Shown here piece after piece: positions 17,990 through 27,579 of a stretch of DNA of 64,000 nucleotides. Below the pieces are notes generated by a model that worked only from the letters and a program-made list of their open reading frames with translations, ran no database searches and was not told the DNA's origin. Position 1 is the stretch's first letter. The number at the start of each line of letters is the position of its first letter. The position numbers were made by a program, and so were the translations under genes. This stretch comes from Pararhizobium sp. YC-54 (lineage in GTDB: Bacteria; Pseudomonadota; Alphaproteobacteria; Rhizobiales; Rhizobiaceae). The stretch covers positions 206,890-270,889 of the forward strand of contig NZ_JAOYTH010000011.1 of NCBI RefSeq assembly GCF_025847205.1, given 5' to 3'.

Positions 17990-18502
17990 AGTGCCTATGT
18001 TGTGGCGGGAGGACAGTTCCGCCAACAGCCTGCGCTGGCTCATGGCCGATTGAGGGTGCTGTTCTGATTGTGTCGGCCGCAGGCCGCTGCAATCGGTAAT
18101 ATTCATCCCGGATCACAAAATTTTTCTCAAAAGCCCATTGAAGCGGGAGAAAAAGCAATTATAACAACGCCCCAAGTGAACCACAGATTCACAGGGATCA
18201 AGAACGCGGATAAATTGGCAATAAAGATAGCGCAATTTTTCCGTATCAACTGCTTAGCCAACGTCCTTTTGATTCCAGCGCACAAAAGCCTATAGATTTT
18301 CCTCGCATACAATTTGTTTCGTCTTGCGGATACACGCGCCCAAGACCCTGAAAATTGAGCTTTCTATCTTTTGCAGCGAACCACGCCCCGTCATATATTT
18401 GCCGCGCCGTCCAGTCTGTTGTGAAATGGAAATTGTTTCTTGTGAACACTTACGGGAACAGACGAATGAATTTTGGATTTTGTGAATTTGCCGGGGTCCG
18501 CC
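17990..18502. other. long A+T-rich intergenic region
   Basis: About 510 bases without a supportable gene. From about 18105 to 18480 the sequence is clearly more A+T-rich than the surrounding genes, with several runs such as AAATTTTT and AATTTTT. Frames of about 60-75 codons occur on both strands but have no ribosome sites or recognisable content. Promoter elements for the PAS-like gene at 18503 are expected at the right end. A small RNA is possible but not shown. Confidence 0.4.
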
Positions 18503-18952
18503 TTGTTTAAAATTGCAACAGCAGGCCTTTCACAGCCGCCCGGCGCGGATTCCTTTGCCCGTGGCGAAAGCGGGCTGGAGACGCTCGATCAATTCTGTTT
18601 TTCCGAAGGCTGGTCGGGCGATCTGTCGAACGGCCTGTTCCGTCTCGGTGAAAGGGCTGCTGCGATACACGGCCTCGATCAGGGGGAATGCGGCCTGCTC
18701 AATCTGGTGCGCGGCTATGACAGCGCCGACCGCAATCATGTACTGGCCCTTTTCGAGCAGGCAGCAACAGCCTCCTCGTCCTTCTGCTTCTCGACCACGA
18801 TCATTCTGCCGTCCGGCCAGAAACAGCCGGTTTTCTGCGTCGGCGAATCCACCGGACTGGAGCAGCGCTATTCGGGCTCGATCCTCGGCGTGTTCTTCTT
18901 TCCCCGCTTCCAGCTGGAAGCACAGGCGCGCGTTTTCACCCACCATCAATAA
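18503..18952 (+). CDS. small PAS-like domain protein, paralogue 1
   Basis: The 149-residue protein has no N- or C-terminal partner domain. Its middle (GWSGDLSNGLFRLGERAAAIHGLD, in two adjoining blocks, then an Asp-Arg block and AATASSSFCFSTTIILPSG) follows the order of a PAS_3-type fold. It aligns along its length with the protein at 25928: GW-x-DLS-GxFxLG, IHxLxQGxCGLL, ASSF and a terminal GVFxF. The start is inferred: no ATG is in frame, and the TTG at 18503 is preferred because GGGG lies six bases upstream and it matches the length of the paralogue; TTG 18473 and GTG 18482 are alternatives. A sensory or protein-interaction role is inference. Confidence 0.65.
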   Translation: MFKIATAGLSQPPGADSFARGESGLETLDQFCFSEGWSGDLSNGLFRLGERAAAIHGLDQGECGLLNLVRGYDSADRNHVLALFEQAATASSSFCFSTTIILPSGQKQPVFCVGESTGLEQRYSGSILGVFFFPRFQLEAQARVFTHHQ

Positions 18953-18974
18953 CGGCAAGGCGAGCGCTTAGCCG

Positions 18975-20192
18975 CTACGGCAGAAGCGTCTTCAAATCGG
19001 TCTGCGGGTCCTCAAGGAGGGCGCGATCCGGCGTCAGGCCGAGATCGATGAGCTTCTTGCCGGTGACATAGGCCTTGGCGTCATTGAGCGCATCGACGGC
19101 GATCAGCTTGCCGGCCGCGAAATACCACACGGAGACGCTGCCTTCGCGCTGTCCCTTGCGCACCACCGTCTCGTCGTGACCGAGGCCAAAGCCGGCGATC
19201 TGCAGCTTGACGTCGTATTGATCCGACCAGAACCAGGGTTTTGGCTCATAGGGCGCCTCGCCGCCGGCCAAGAGCGCTGCCACCGCCTCGGCCTGATCGA
19301 CGGCGTTCTGCACCGATTCCAGCCGGACGCGCATGCTTTTCCAGGGCAGTACGGCGCAATCGCCCATGGCATGGATGGCGGGATCCGCCGTCCGGCCGAA
19401 ACGATCGACGACGATGCCATTGGCAACCTCCAGGCCGGCAGCCTGCGCCAGCGCATCGTTGGCGGTTACGCCGATGCCGACGATTACCAGATCGACCGGA
19501 ATGGTCGAGCCGTCGGTGAGCTCCGCGGCCGTTACCCGGCCATTCGTTCCGATGAGCCGGACAAGACCGGTGCCCTCGCGGATATCGACACCGCGCGATG
19601 TGTGGATGTCCTTGACGAGATAGGAGGTCGCAGCCGAGGCGACACGCTGCAGAATGCGGTCGGCCATCTCGATGACGGTCACGTCAAGTCCGCTCGAGCG
19701 CGCCACGGCCGCCGCTTCCAGGCCGATATAGCCGCCGCCGATGATCAGTGCATGTTTTCCGGGCCTCATTTCATCGGCAAGGCGGTCGGCATCGGTGAAA
19801 TCGCGCACGACGAAAACGCCATCGAGATCGCCGCCGACGCTGGCCGGCAGCTTTCGTGGCGTCGAGCCGGTGGCAAGCGCCAGCACGTCATAGTCAAGCG
19901 TTGAGCCGTCGCTGAGGGTGACGGTCTTTGCTTGGCGGTCGATCGCCGTCACCAGGGTCGAGAGGCGGATATCGATATTGTGCTCGCCGTACCAGCTTTC
20001 CGGCCGGTACAGCAGGCGGTCGAGGTCCATTTCGCGCAGCAGGTATTTCTTCGAGAGAGGCGGCCGCTGATAAGGGTGGCTTGCTTCCGACGCGACGATG
20101 GTGATCGGGCGCTCATCCTTCAAGGCCCGCAGTTTTGCTACCAAAGCAAAGGCGGCCTGACCGCCGCCCACAACAACAAGTCTACCTGCCAC
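18975..20192 (-). CDS. FAD/NAD(P)-dependent oxidoreductase (ferredoxin reductase type)
   Basis: A 405-residue pyridine nucleotide-disulfide-like reductase of the rhodocoxin/putidaredoxin reductase group. The FAD-binding motif VVVGGGQAAF is at the N-terminus, the NAD(P) motif IIGGGYIGLEAAAVA is near residue 150, and the second FAD motif AIHAMGDCAVLP is near 285. It should pass electrons from NAD(P)H to a ferredoxin partner, none of which is adjacent. The start is set at the GTG at 20192, which directly precedes the Rossmann motif and has GGTGG upstream; the frame is open to 20273. It is convergent with the PAS-like gene with a 22-base gap. Confidence 0.87.
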   Translation of the reverse strand: MAGRLVVVGGGQAAFALVAKLRALKDERPITIVASEASHPYQRPPLSKKYLLREMDLDRLLYRPESWYGEHNIDIRLSTLVTAIDRQAKTVTLSDGSTLDYDVLALATGSTPRKLPASVGGDLDGVFVVRDFTDADRLADEMRPGKHALIIGGGYIGLEAAAVARSSGLDVTVIEMADRILQRVASAATSYLVKDIHTSRGVDIREGTGLVRLIGTNGRVTAAELTDGSTIPVDLVIVGIGVTANDALAQAAGLEVANGIVVDRFGRTADPAIHAMGDCAVLPWKSMRVRLESVQNAVDQAEAVAALLAGGEAPYEPKPWFWSDQYDVKLQIAGFGLGHDETVVRKGQREGSVSVWYFAAGKLIAVDALNDAKAYVTGKKLIDLGLTPDRALLEDPQTDLKTLLP

Positions 20193-20333
20193 GTTTGTTC
20201 CACCCGTCGAGAATGCTTCTTTTCCCCAGACGTAGCCTGTCCGCCCAAGCCCAGTCAACATGAGTGTCGTCAACTCGGGCTAACCGAGGGAATGGTGGGA
20301 TCGACACGACACGGCGTACGTCTGTGCTGGATT

Positions 20334-20467
20334 GCCCCTCACCCTAGCCCTCTCCCCGCTTGCGGGGAGAGGGGATGACAGAGCATGCCGCTTGTCCCTT
20401 CTCCCCGTCAAAACGGGGAGAAGGTGCCCGCCCTTCTTATCAAACAGGGTAGGGGCGGATGAGGGGC
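20334..20467. repeat. rhizobial intergenic mosaic repeat (RIME-like)
   Basis: A 134-base element bounded by perfect 8-bp inverted ends (GCCCCTCA at 20334 and TGAGGGGC at 20460). Inside are two strong hairpins with 12-bp stems: 20348-20373 (loop of two) and 20397-20424 (loop CAAA). It occupies most of the gap between the FAD reductase and the GST gene. Related CCCTCTCCCC/GGGGAGAAGG modules recur at about 29305 and 30821 in this window. Confidence 0.85.
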
Positions 20468-20492
20468 CTTTTTGTCCTGTACTCTAGGCAGA

Positions 20493-21200
20493 TCAGTCGC
20501 GCCTGGGGATTTCCATGCCCTTTTGGGCGGCCGGGCGGGAAAGGCCGCGATCGACCCAGGCCATGACATTCGGGAAGCTTGCATATTCCAGAACATCGGC
20601 GCCGCCGTAGAACTTGCGGGCGCCCTCGATCCAGGGGAAGGTGGCGATATCGGCGATGGTATATTGGTCGCCCATCAGCCATTGACGGCCTTGAAGACGC
20701 GCTTCCAGAACGCCGAGAAGGCGCTTGGACTCATCGCGGTAACGCTCCATCGGATAGGAATTGTTGGCCACCTTGTCGGCGGCGAATTTGAAGAAATGGC
20801 CGAACTGGCCAAGCATCGGCCCGACGCCGCCCATCTGGAACATCACCCATGCGAGTGTCTCGTAGCGCCCGGCGGCATCGGCTGGAATAAGCTTGCCGGT
20901 CCTTTCGGCGAGATAGACGAGGATGGCGCCGGATTCGAACAGGCCAATCGGCTTGCCGTCCGGGCCATTGGGATCGATGATCGCGGGAATGCGGCCATTG
21001 GGATTGAGCGAGATGAATTCCGGCGATTTCTGATCGTTGGTACCGAAGGAAATCAGGTGCGGCTCATAGGCCAGTCCGAGCTCTTCGAGCGCGATGGAAA
21101 CCTTGACACCGTTTGGCGTCGGCAGCGAGTAAAGCTGGATGATGTCGGGATTTTTGGCGGGCCAGCGGGTGGTGATCGGGAAAGCACTGAGATCGGCCAT
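20493..21200 (-). CDS. yfcG: glutathione S-transferase, YfcG-like (Nu class)
   Basis: The 235-residue protein matches YfcG-type glutathione transferases that act as disulfide-bond oxidoreductases. The N-terminal thioredoxin-fold domain contains LYSLPTPNGVKVSIALEE and the glutathione-contact segment NPNGRIPAIID, then the LFESGAILVYLAE block. The C-terminal helical domain contains GGVGPMLGQFGHFF and the N-capping box TIADIATFPW. It likely supports thiol homeostasis with glutathione made by the gshA product in this window. Single gene, flanked downstream by the mosaic repeat. Confidence 0.88.
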   Translation of the reverse strand: MADLSAFPITTRWPAKNPDIIQLYSLPTPNGVKVSIALEELGLAYEPHLISFGTNDQKSPEFISLNPNGRIPAIIDPNGPDGKPIGLFESGAILVYLAERTGKLIPADAAGRYETLAWVMFQMGGVGPMLGQFGHFFKFAADKVANNSYPMERYRDESKRLLGVLEARLQGRQWLMGDQYTIADIATFPWIEGARKFYGGADVLEYASFPNVMAWVDRGLSRPAAQKGMEIPRRD

Positions 21201-21358
21201 GAGGAACTCCTAGAGGTGGGAGTTCGGATATAAGACGGTCGTGCGCAAATTATCAGGGCGTCTGTTTGGAATTTTGAGCGCAATCATCGTTTGCAAGCCG
21301 ACTGCCCGCCACAGCCTGCTTCAAGCATGACGAGCGACCTGTCCCTCGGCTGCCAAGG

Positions 21359-22057
21359 CTAGGCGACAGCTCCTTGCACCGCCGCGATAATCTTCGCCAC
21401 CAGCGGATCGCCCGCATGCTCGGCCTTGCGCGCCCGCACCAGGCAGGCCTGCGACCGCAGCATGATGCCATCCGACAGGATCTTCAGGTGGTTGGCCTTC
21501 AGCGTCGAGCCGGTCGAGGTGATATCGACGATGATATCGGCAGAGCCCGAGGCGGGGGCGCCTTCGGTGGCGCCGAGGCTTTCGACGATGCGGTAGAGCT
21601 GGATGCCGTGCTGGGCCGAGAAGAACTGCTGGGTCAGGCGCCAGTATTTGGTGGCGATCGCCAGCCTGCGGCCATGACGGGCGCGGAAATCGGCGGCAAC
21701 GTCGCCCAAATCGGCCATGGTATCGACATCGAGCCAGATTTCCGGCACGGCGACGACGACATCGGCATGGCCAAAGCCGAGCCGGGCGCAGAATTCGACG
21801 CGGGCATCGGCTTCCGACAGTCCTTCGCGGATCAGGTCTTCGCCGGTGACGCCGAAATCGATCGAGCCGCTGCCGATCTCGCGGGAAATTTCCGACGCCG
21901 AGAGAAAGGCGATCTCGACATCGTCAAGACCTTCGACACGGCCGCGATAGGAGCGCTCGTTGCCGACGGCGACGATCTTCAGGCCCGCTTTTTCGAAGAT
22001 GGCGGAGGCATCGTCCTTCATCCGGCCCTTGGAGGGCAGCGCGATGGTGATGGTCAT
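21359..22057 (-). CDS. hisG: ATP phosphoribosyltransferase catalytic subunit, short form
   Basis: HisG catalyses the first step of histidine synthesis, joining ATP and PRPP. At 232 residues it is the short (HisGS) form, lacking the C-terminal ACT-like regulatory domain, and therefore needs HisZ. Visible features are [11 protein letters not shown] at the N-terminus and the PRPP-binding loop [17 protein letters not shown] near residue 170. Its start overlaps the hisZ stop by four bases (22054-22057), so the two subunits are translationally coupled. Confidence 0.94.
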   Translation of the reverse strand: MTITIALPSKGRMKDDASAIFEKAGLKIVAVGNERSYRGRVEGLDDVEIAFLSASEISREIGSGSIDFGVTGEDLIREGLSEADARVEFCARLGFGHADVVVAVPEIWLDVDTMADLGDVAADFRARHGRRLAIATKYWRLTQQFFSAQHGIQLYRIVESLGATEGAPASGSADIIVDITSTGSTLKANHLKILSDGIMLRSQACLVRARKAEHAGDPLVAKIIAAVQGAVA

Positions 22058-23193
22058 TGGGCCGCCTCCCCTTGTGGCTGCGCCAGCGCCTGCTCGATCC
22101 GGTCAAGCCAGAGCGCGAAGCCGACGGCCGGAATGCGTTCCTTTGCGCCCAAAAGCGTCATCAGCCGGTCGAAGCGGCCGCCACCGGCGAGAACCGCCGA
22201 AGAGCCTTCGATGACGATCTCGAAGACGAGGCCGGTATAATAGTCGAGCGGACGGCCAAAGGCGGCGCGGTAGGTGAGCCGTTTGGCGTCAACGCCGGCA
22301 TTGCCAAGCGCTGCGACGCGCGCATCGAACCGCGACAGGGCGCCATCGAGCGTCAGGCCGGATTTTTCCGCGAACTGGAACAGTGCCGCCGGCGCATCGG
22401 CAAGCGGCATGTTCAAGGACAGGAACTCGCGCAGAACCGCAAGCGTGCGGCCATCGAGCGCGGTCTTTTCCAAGGCCCGCTTTTCCTTCAGCCGGGCTGC
22501 GATTTCCTTCGGGCTGCGGCTGGCATTGGTGGAATAGCCGGTCGCCTCCATCGTCTCATCGAGATGGGCAATCAGCGTCGCATCGTCGCCGGAGACAAGC
22601 AGCGCTTCGATTTCGGCGCTCAGCCCCGTGACCGGCTGCGGGCTCGACAGCCGCGTCAACAGGGCATCGATCTGCGTAGAGTTACCGAAGGCGTGGATCA
22701 ACCGCTTCTGCCAGCCGGCCGGCAGGCCGCAGGCGGCAACCACCGCTTCAAATACCGATTGATCGCCGAGCGTCACATCAAGCTTTTTGCCGGGCAGGCG
22801 CGCGGAAAGGATCGCGATGGCATCGCCGATGGCGCGGGCATCGGCGCCCGCCACATCCGTCTCGCCGAGATCCTCGATACCGGCCTGATAGAACTCATTG
22901 GCCCCTTCCCGCCGCTGGCGGAAGATTTCGCCGAGATAGGAATAGCGCTGCGGCGTGCCGGTAGCGGTCTCGATATGGCGCAGGCAGACGGGAATGGTGA
23001 ATTCCGGGCGCAGGCACAGGCTCCTGCCGGTCTCGCTCTCGGTCATGAAGATACGGCGGCGCAGGTCTTCGCCGGCCATATCGAGAAACGGCTCGGCCGG
23101 CTGGATCACCGGCGTATCGACGCGCAACGTTCCCAACCGCTCGAAATCGGCCAGTAGATCGGGGGCAAAGGCTGGAAGGTTGATCAGTGGCAT
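22054..23193 (-). CDS. hisZ: ATP phosphoribosyltransferase regulatory subunit
   Basis: HisZ is a catalytically inactive paralogue of histidyl-tRNA synthetase that forms a hetero-octamer with short HisG and mediates histidine feedback. The 379-residue protein has class II synthetase-like motif 2 ([17 protein letters not shown] then [12 protein letters not shown]) and a block near the C-terminus that ends GGGRFDRL. It lacks the anticodon-binding domain of true HisS. It lies between hisS and hisG on the reverse strand; a 144-base mosaic repeat sits between hisS and its start. Confidence 0.93.
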   Translation of the reverse strand: MPLINLPAFAPDLLADFERLGTLRVDTPVIQPAEPFLDMAGEDLRRRIFMTESETGRSLCLRPEFTIPVCLRHIETATGTPQRYSYLGEIFRQRREGANEFYQAGIEDLGETDVAGADARAIGDAIAILSARLPGKKLDVTLGDQSVFEAVVAACGLPAGWQKRLIHAFGNSTQIDALLTRLSSPQPVTGLSAEIEALLVSGDDATLIAHLDETMEATGYSTNASRSPKEIAARLKEKRALEKTALDGRTLAVLREFLSLNMPLADAPAALFQFAEKSGLTLDGALSRFDARVAALGNAGVDAKRLTYRAAFGRPLDYYTGLVFEIVIEGSSAVLAGGGRFDRLMTLLGAKERIPAVGFALWLDRIEQALAQPQGEAAQ

Positions 23194-23224
23194 GGGAAAC
23201 GAACCTTACGATCGGGGCAGGCAT

Positions 23225-23368
23225 ACCCCCCTCTGTCACTTCGTGACATCTCCCCCTCAAGGGGGGAGATCGGCCACGAGCTCTGTGCCTCCCTGACAGC
23301 CGAGGCGAGGGAAAAGAACAATCTCCCCCCTTGAGGGGGAGATGTCAGCAAAGCTGACAGAGGGGGGT
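23225..23368. repeat. mosaic palindromic repeat between hisS and hisZ
   Basis: A 144-base element with perfect 14-bp terminal inverted repeats (23225-23238 and 23355-23368). Internal modules TGACATCTCCCCCTCAAGG and its inverse give a largely self-complementary unit. It fills the gap between hisS and hisZ, so if these form one transcript the RNA would contain a large hairpin there. A partner of the same sub-type frames the repeat block at 30745-31122. Confidence 0.88.
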
Positions 23369-23383
23369 GCACGCTCCTCAAGC

Positions 23384-24907
23384 TCAAACGTCCTTGTTCG
23401 CGCGTGCCCGGTCTTCTGCCTGCTCGGCCAGCATTTCGCGCACCTTGGCGACGAGTTCAGCCTCCGGCACCGAAACCTGCGCCACGCGGGCTTCGCGCCA
23501 GGTGGTGTTGTCCTCGATCTCGCCCGACAGGCGCTTGCCTTCGATCAGGTCCTTGATCTGCACGAGGCCCTGCGCCCGCTCGTCGCCGCCCTGGATGATG
23601 GCGAGCGGCGAGCCGCGGCGGTCGGCATATTTCAACTGGTCGCCGAAGTTCTTCTTGTTGCCCTGGTACATTTCGGCGCGGATGCCGGCATGGCGAAGCG
23701 CTTGCGTGAACTGCTGGTACTTGCCGAGGCTTTCCGTGTCGCGGTCCATGACGCAGACGACGACGGGGGCGATGACCTCGTCCATGCCGAGCTTGCCGAG
23801 GTTCTTCAGCGCCGTCATCAGGCGCGAAACGCCGATGGAGAAACCGGTGGCCGGCACCGGCTGGCCCATGAAGCGGGAGACAAGGCCGTCATACCGGCCA
23901 CCGCCGCCGACCGAGCCGAAGACGACCTTTTCGCCCTTTTCGTTGGTGACCGCGAACTGGAGTTCGGCTTCGAAGACAGGGCCGGTGTAATATTCGAGGC
24001 CACGGACGACGGAGGGATCGATCTTGATGCGCCCGGGGCCGTAGCCAGCACTTGTGACCAGGCTGCCGATCAGGTTCAGTTCTTCTACGCCCTCGGCGCC
24101 CTTCGACGTTCCGGCAACAAGGGCTGCCAGATCGGCGGCACTGGCCGCATAGTCGTTGATGCCGATGAAGAAAATGACCTTGGCGATCTGATCTTCATTC
24201 AGCCCCGCGCCCTTGGTAAAGTCGCCGCTCTCGTCCTTGCGGCCGGGACCGAGCAGAAGCTTCACGCCTTCCGGACCGAACTTGTCGAGCTTGTCGATGG
24301 CGCGCAGAACCGTCAGCCGCGCATTGGCATTGTCATCGCCGCCAAGCCCGATCGCTTCCAGCACACCATCCAGAACCTTGCGGTTGTTCACACGGATCAC
24401 ATAATCGCCGCGGGCAATGCCCAGCGCTTCCATCGTGTCGGCCATCATCATGCACATTTCGGCATCCGCCTGGACACCGGCGGCACCGACCGTGTCGGCG
24501 TCGAACTGCATGAACTGGCGGAAGCGGCCGGGACCGGGCTTTTCGTTGCGGAAAACGTAGCCTGCGCGGTAGGTGCGGTAGGGCAGCTGGATATCGTTGA
24601 AATTTTCAGCGACGTGGCGGGCGAGCGGCGCCGTCAGGTCGTAACGGGCGCTCATCCACTGCTCGTCGTCATCCTGCAGCGAGAAGACGCCTTCGTTCGG
24701 GCGGTCGCTGTCGGGCAGGAACTTGCCGAGTGCGTCGGTATATTCAAACAGCGGCGTTTCGACCGGATCGAAGCCGTAACGCTCATAGACTTCGCGGATC
24801 TTCGCCGTCATCTCATCGACGGCGCGGATATCGGCGGCGGAACGATCGACGAAACCGCGCGGCAGGCGGGCTTTCAGCTTTTGTGGCTTCTTCTTTTTGT
24901 CGTTCAT
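23384..24907 (-). CDS. hisS: histidyl-tRNA synthetase
   Basis: HisS charges tRNA-His. The 507-residue class II enzyme shows motif 1 near the N-terminus, motif 2 as [20 protein letters not shown], the histidine-binding segment [12 protein letters not shown], motif 3 in the region around [15 protein letters not shown], and a C-terminal anticodon-binding domain. It is somewhat longer than the E. coli enzyme, as is common in this order, and starts with a lysine-rich segment [18 protein letters not shown]. It precedes hisZ and hisG on the same strand, the usual alphaproteobacterial arrangement. Confidence 0.96.
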   Translation of the reverse strand: MNDKKKKPQKLKARLPRGFVDRSAADIRAVDEMTAKIREVYERYGFDPVETPLFEYTDALGKFLPDSDRPNEGVFSLQDDDEQWMSARYDLTAPLARHVAENFNDIQLPYRTYRAGYVFRNEKPGPGRFRQFMQFDADTVGAAGVQADAEMCMMMADTMEALGIARGDYVIRVNNRKVLDGVLEAIGLGGDDNANARLTVLRAIDKLDKFGPEGVKLLLGPGRKDESGDFTKGAGLNEDQIAKVIFFIGINDYAASAADLAALVAGTSKGAEGVEELNLIGSLVTSAGYGPGRIKIDPSVVRGLEYYTGPVFEAELQFAVTNEKGEKVVFGSVGGGGRYDGLVSRFMGQPVPATGFSIGVSRLMTALKNLGKLGMDEVIAPVVVCVMDRDTESLGKYQQFTQALRHAGIRAEMYQGNKKNFGDQLKYADRRGSPLAIIQGGDERAQGLVQIKDLIEGKRLSGEIEDNTTWREARVAQVSVPEAELVAKVREMLAEQAEDRARANKDV

Positions 24908-25020
24908 GGCAGCAGCACTTTCAGCGTCGATCGGTCAATAGTTTCGGCGCTTTCCCTATCCGATCAGGGCAAGGGCGGCAAGCCTTTCAACGGTTTGGAC
25001 CGGCCCATAGCCCTGCAGTG

Positions 25021-25644
25021 TTAAAGCGGCCGTGACAGCGTATCCCAGGTATGAACGACCGTACCCTCCGTCATCGGTGCTTGCGCCTGCGGAATGAGGA
25101 TCGAATGCGTGTCGCCGCGAATGACGCCCTTCAACTCCGACTGGAAGCTCATCCGCTTGAGCTGAACGAAGCCATCGGGAATGCTGGTGACCGACATGGC
25201 CGCCCCGCTGTAGAAATCGATGCTGGCAAGTTCGCCGGATTTCAGGCTCGAAACGATGGCCTGATCCTCGATGAAATCATGATACAACCCGGTCATGTAG
25301 CGGCGGATGCTTTTACCGACCATCGCCCGCATCAGCGGCGTCTCGGCAAACTCCTGCCGCGAGCCGGCGAGATAGCGGATATCTTCCCCCTCCCAAAGAT
25401 TGCGGCTGTCCCTGGCCGACTGGATGGACCGCAGCAGGATTTTTTCCGTATGTGCGTCAGCGCGTCGCAGGAAATCGACGATGGCGCCGGTGGCGCGCAG
25501 GTCGGGTGCGCAGATGCCGCGCTCCCAGCGAGAGACGGTTGGCAGCGAAAAGCCCAGTTTCCAGGCGATATCGCCCTGCGTCAGCCCGGCCTTCAGCCGG
25601 TAGCCTCGCAATTGCCGGATGAGCTCACTCTGGGTCTCCAACAT
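25021..25644 (-). CDS. XRE-family transcriptional regulator
   Basis: Residues 6-65 of this 207-residue protein are a Cro/C1-type helix-turn-helix: LRGYRLKAGLTQGDIAWKLG followed by SLPTVSRWERGICAPD. The remaining 140 residues form a domain I do not recognise, mixed alpha/beta in composition and without metal or cofactor motifs; a ligand-binding role is only a guess. The gene stands alone, 113 bases beyond the hisS start and divergent from the PAS-like gene at 25928. Confidence 0.85.
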   Translation of the reverse strand: MLETQSELIRQLRGYRLKAGLTQGDIAWKLGFSLPTVSRWERGICAPDLRATGAIVDFLRRADAHTEKILLRSIQSARDSRNLWEGEDIRYLAGSRQEFAETPLMRAMVGKSIRRYMTGLYHDFIEDQAIVSSLKSGELASIDFYSGAAMSVTSIPDGFVQLKRMSFQSELKGVIRGDTHSILIPQAQAPMTEGTVVHTWDTLSRPL

Positions 25645-25927
25645 TCGAACCGGCCTTTCCTGAAACCATTGGCTGCATTACCGAAATTTAATAATCCAAA
25701 GGGAGAGTCAATGATCAATTGCGGCCGTTTCGAAACTGGTAGTTATCGACTATTTTCAAAACCTTGAGGACGATTTTCTGCTGACTGCAACGCCGCGGTG
25801 AAAGATCAGATCAACGCTTTTCTCGATGCTGGTAAAGCGCTTTTTCAGCGCGACGAAAAAACGGCAGGCAAAAGCGTCTCAGACTTGAAAATACCGCGGC
25901 GCGAGCGGACATCGAAAGCAAAACAGC

Positions 25928-26344
25928 ATGCTCAGATTCGTGAAACCCGGCTTCGGCACAATTCTGCCCCAAGACGCGCGCGCCCACGAAGAATGGGTCG
26001 CCGAACTGGTCGAGCAGGGCTATGTCATCGAAGGCTGGCACTGCGATCTGTCCACTGGCATCTTTACGCTCGGCAAAACGGCACAGCGCATTCACGCGTT
26101 GGAACAGGGCACATGCGGCCTGCTCGATATCATCAGAGACTACGGGGATGGCCACCGCAAGATCGTGCTCAACATCCTGGAAGAGGCGACATCCGCGGCA
26201 TCGTCCTTCTATTACTGCACGATGATCACCCATGACGATGGTTCTGCCGGGCGGCTCTGTTGCATCGGCACATCGACGATCGATGGCGCGGCGGCCACCG
26301 GCCGGATGCAGGGCGTCTTTGCCTTTTCCCCACCGGAACATTGA
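25928..26344 (+). CDS. small PAS-like domain protein, paralogue 2
   Basis: A 138-residue single-domain protein that aligns with the product at 18503: GWHCDLSTGIFTLGKTAQRI, then HALEQGTCGLLDII, RKIVLNILEEATSAASSFYY, and the end GVFAFS. The order of elements fits a PAS_3-like fold, but I cannot name a characterised family. No output domain is attached, so it may act as a separate sensory or adaptor subunit. The ATG at 25928 lacks an obvious ribosome site. It lies between a divergent XRE regulator and a small membrane protein gene 124 bases downstream. Confidence 0.72.
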   Translation: MLRFVKPGFGTILPQDARAHEEWVAELVEQGYVIEGWHCDLSTGIFTLGKTAQRIHALEQGTCGLLDIIRDYGDGHRKIVLNILEEATSAASSFYYCTMITHDDGSAGRLCCIGTSTIDGAAATGRMQGVFAFSPPEH

Positions 26345-26468
26345 AACGGCGGTTGATCCCTTTGTTCCGATGAAATGCGATGCCGGCATCTGCCCGGCCG
26401 TTCTTTTCACCGGCGTTGACCGCAGACACTCTTGGGCACATAATTTCGCGTAGTGCGTGGAGGACGTC

Positions 26469-26687
26469 ATGAAGGTATTCAAGAATATCGCAGGCATCGT
26501 CATCATCTTGCTGGGCGGCCTGTGGATGCTGCAAGGCTCCGACATCATTCCCGGCATGGCCATGTCCGGCAACAAGGAGTGGCTCGTCATCGGTCTCATG
26601 CTGGTGATCTTCGGCCTCGGGCTGCTCTACCAGAACAACCGGCCCACCACCCGGCTGCACGGCATGCCCGGCGACGATCTGCTTTAG
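26469..26687 (+). CDS. small two-helix membrane protein
   Basis: A 72-residue protein with two predicted transmembrane helices (about residues 4-24, IAGIVIILLGGLWML, and 38-55, WLVIGLMLVIFGLGLLY) joined by a short loop and ending in a polar tail. The ATG at 26469 has a strong GGAGG five bases upstream, so the frame is very likely translated. I do not recognise a named family. It is convergent with tag, 14 bases apart. Confidence 0.78.
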   Translation: MKVFKNIAGIVIILLGGLWMLQGSDIIPGMAMSGNKEWLVIGLMLVIFGLGLLYQNNRPTTRLHGMPGDDLL

Positions 26688-26701
26688 GAACCTCGTCCTG
26701 A

Positions 26702-27331
26702 TCAGGGCCGCACGAACGCGCGCCGCAGCTCTTCGATCCTGCTGCGGCAGTAGCAGCCCTCGACGTGGTCGTTGACCAGGCCCATCGCCTGCATGAAGGC
26801 ATAGACCGTGGTCGGGCCGACGAAGGTCCAGCCGCGCTTTTTCAGATCTTTTGATATCAACGTTGAGGTCGGCGTCGTCGGGTTGGCGGCAATCGCTTCC
26901 CAGGTGACGATCGTCGGCCGTTCATTGCCGCCCGGCTCGTGGCTCCAGAAATAACGGGCGAGCGAGCCGAACTCGGCCTTCAGTTCCCTTGCCCGTTTGG
27001 CATTGTTGATGGTCGAGACGATCTTGCCGCGATGGCGCACGATACCCGTATCGGCAAGGCAGCGGGCGATATCCTCCTCGCCAAAATTCGCGACCACATC
27101 GAAATCGAACCCGGCAAAGGCCGCCCGAAAAGCCTCACGCTTGCGCAGGATGGTCAGCCAGGACAGACCGGACTGGAAACCTTCGAGGCAGATCTTTTCA
27201 AACAGCCTGATATCATCGGCCATCGGCTTGCCCCACTCTTCATCGTGGTAGCGCAGGTAATCCGCCAGATTGGCATGCCAGGCACAACGGTCCCTGCCGT
27301 CTTCTCCGGTAATGATGCCCCTTGCCGTCAC
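26702..27331 (-). CDS. tag: DNA-3-methyladenine glycosylase I
   Basis: Tag removes 3-methyladenine from alkylated DNA as the first step of base excision repair. The 209-residue protein has the zinc-snap residues at both ends (CAWH near residue 16 and HVEGCYCR near the C-terminus), the active-site glutamate motif EGFQSGLSWLTIL, and the conserved YHDEEWG block. Length and motif order are standard. No ada or alkA neighbour is present. Confidence 0.95.
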   Translation of the reverse strand: MTARGIITGEDGRDRCAWHANLADYLRYHDEEWGKPMADDIRLFEKICLEGFQSGLSWLTILRKREAFRAAFAGFDFDVVANFGEEDIARCLADTGIVRHRGKIVSTINNAKRARELKAEFGSLARYFWSHEPGGNERPTIVTWEAIAANPTTPTSTLISKDLKKRGWTFVGPTTVYAFMQAMGLVNDHVEGCYCRSRIEELRRAFVRP

Positions 27332-27579
27332 GCGCTTCTCCCCAATTCTTTCATTTTACCAATTGCCAACCATAGTCCTAAAGCCGGCGATAACCCTACC
27401 CAAAGCTTTATCCGGGCGAACGGCTTTTAATGAACGGGCATTTACCATTCGGTTGCTGCCGGGTGCCACGATCTTCCCATTCCGCCAATCATTCATTGGC
27501 GTCCGTGCCGCCCGTCATCCGCTGAACCGCGGACGGCGGAGCTATGAGATATTCCGGCGAAAGGTAGTGAGCCCGTCCG

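Noticed and set aside
20334..20467. Palindromic repeats considered as a CRISPR array
   Set aside because: The repeats are inverted hairpin modules without regularly spaced direct repeats and unique spacers, and no cas genes are nearby. They fit intergenic mosaic elements.
25711..25767. 18-codon micro-frame (MINCGRFETGSYRLFSKP) with a good AAAGGGAG site
   Set aside because: The ribosome site is attractive and it precedes the PAS-like gene, but such a short frame cannot be supported without expression or conservation data.
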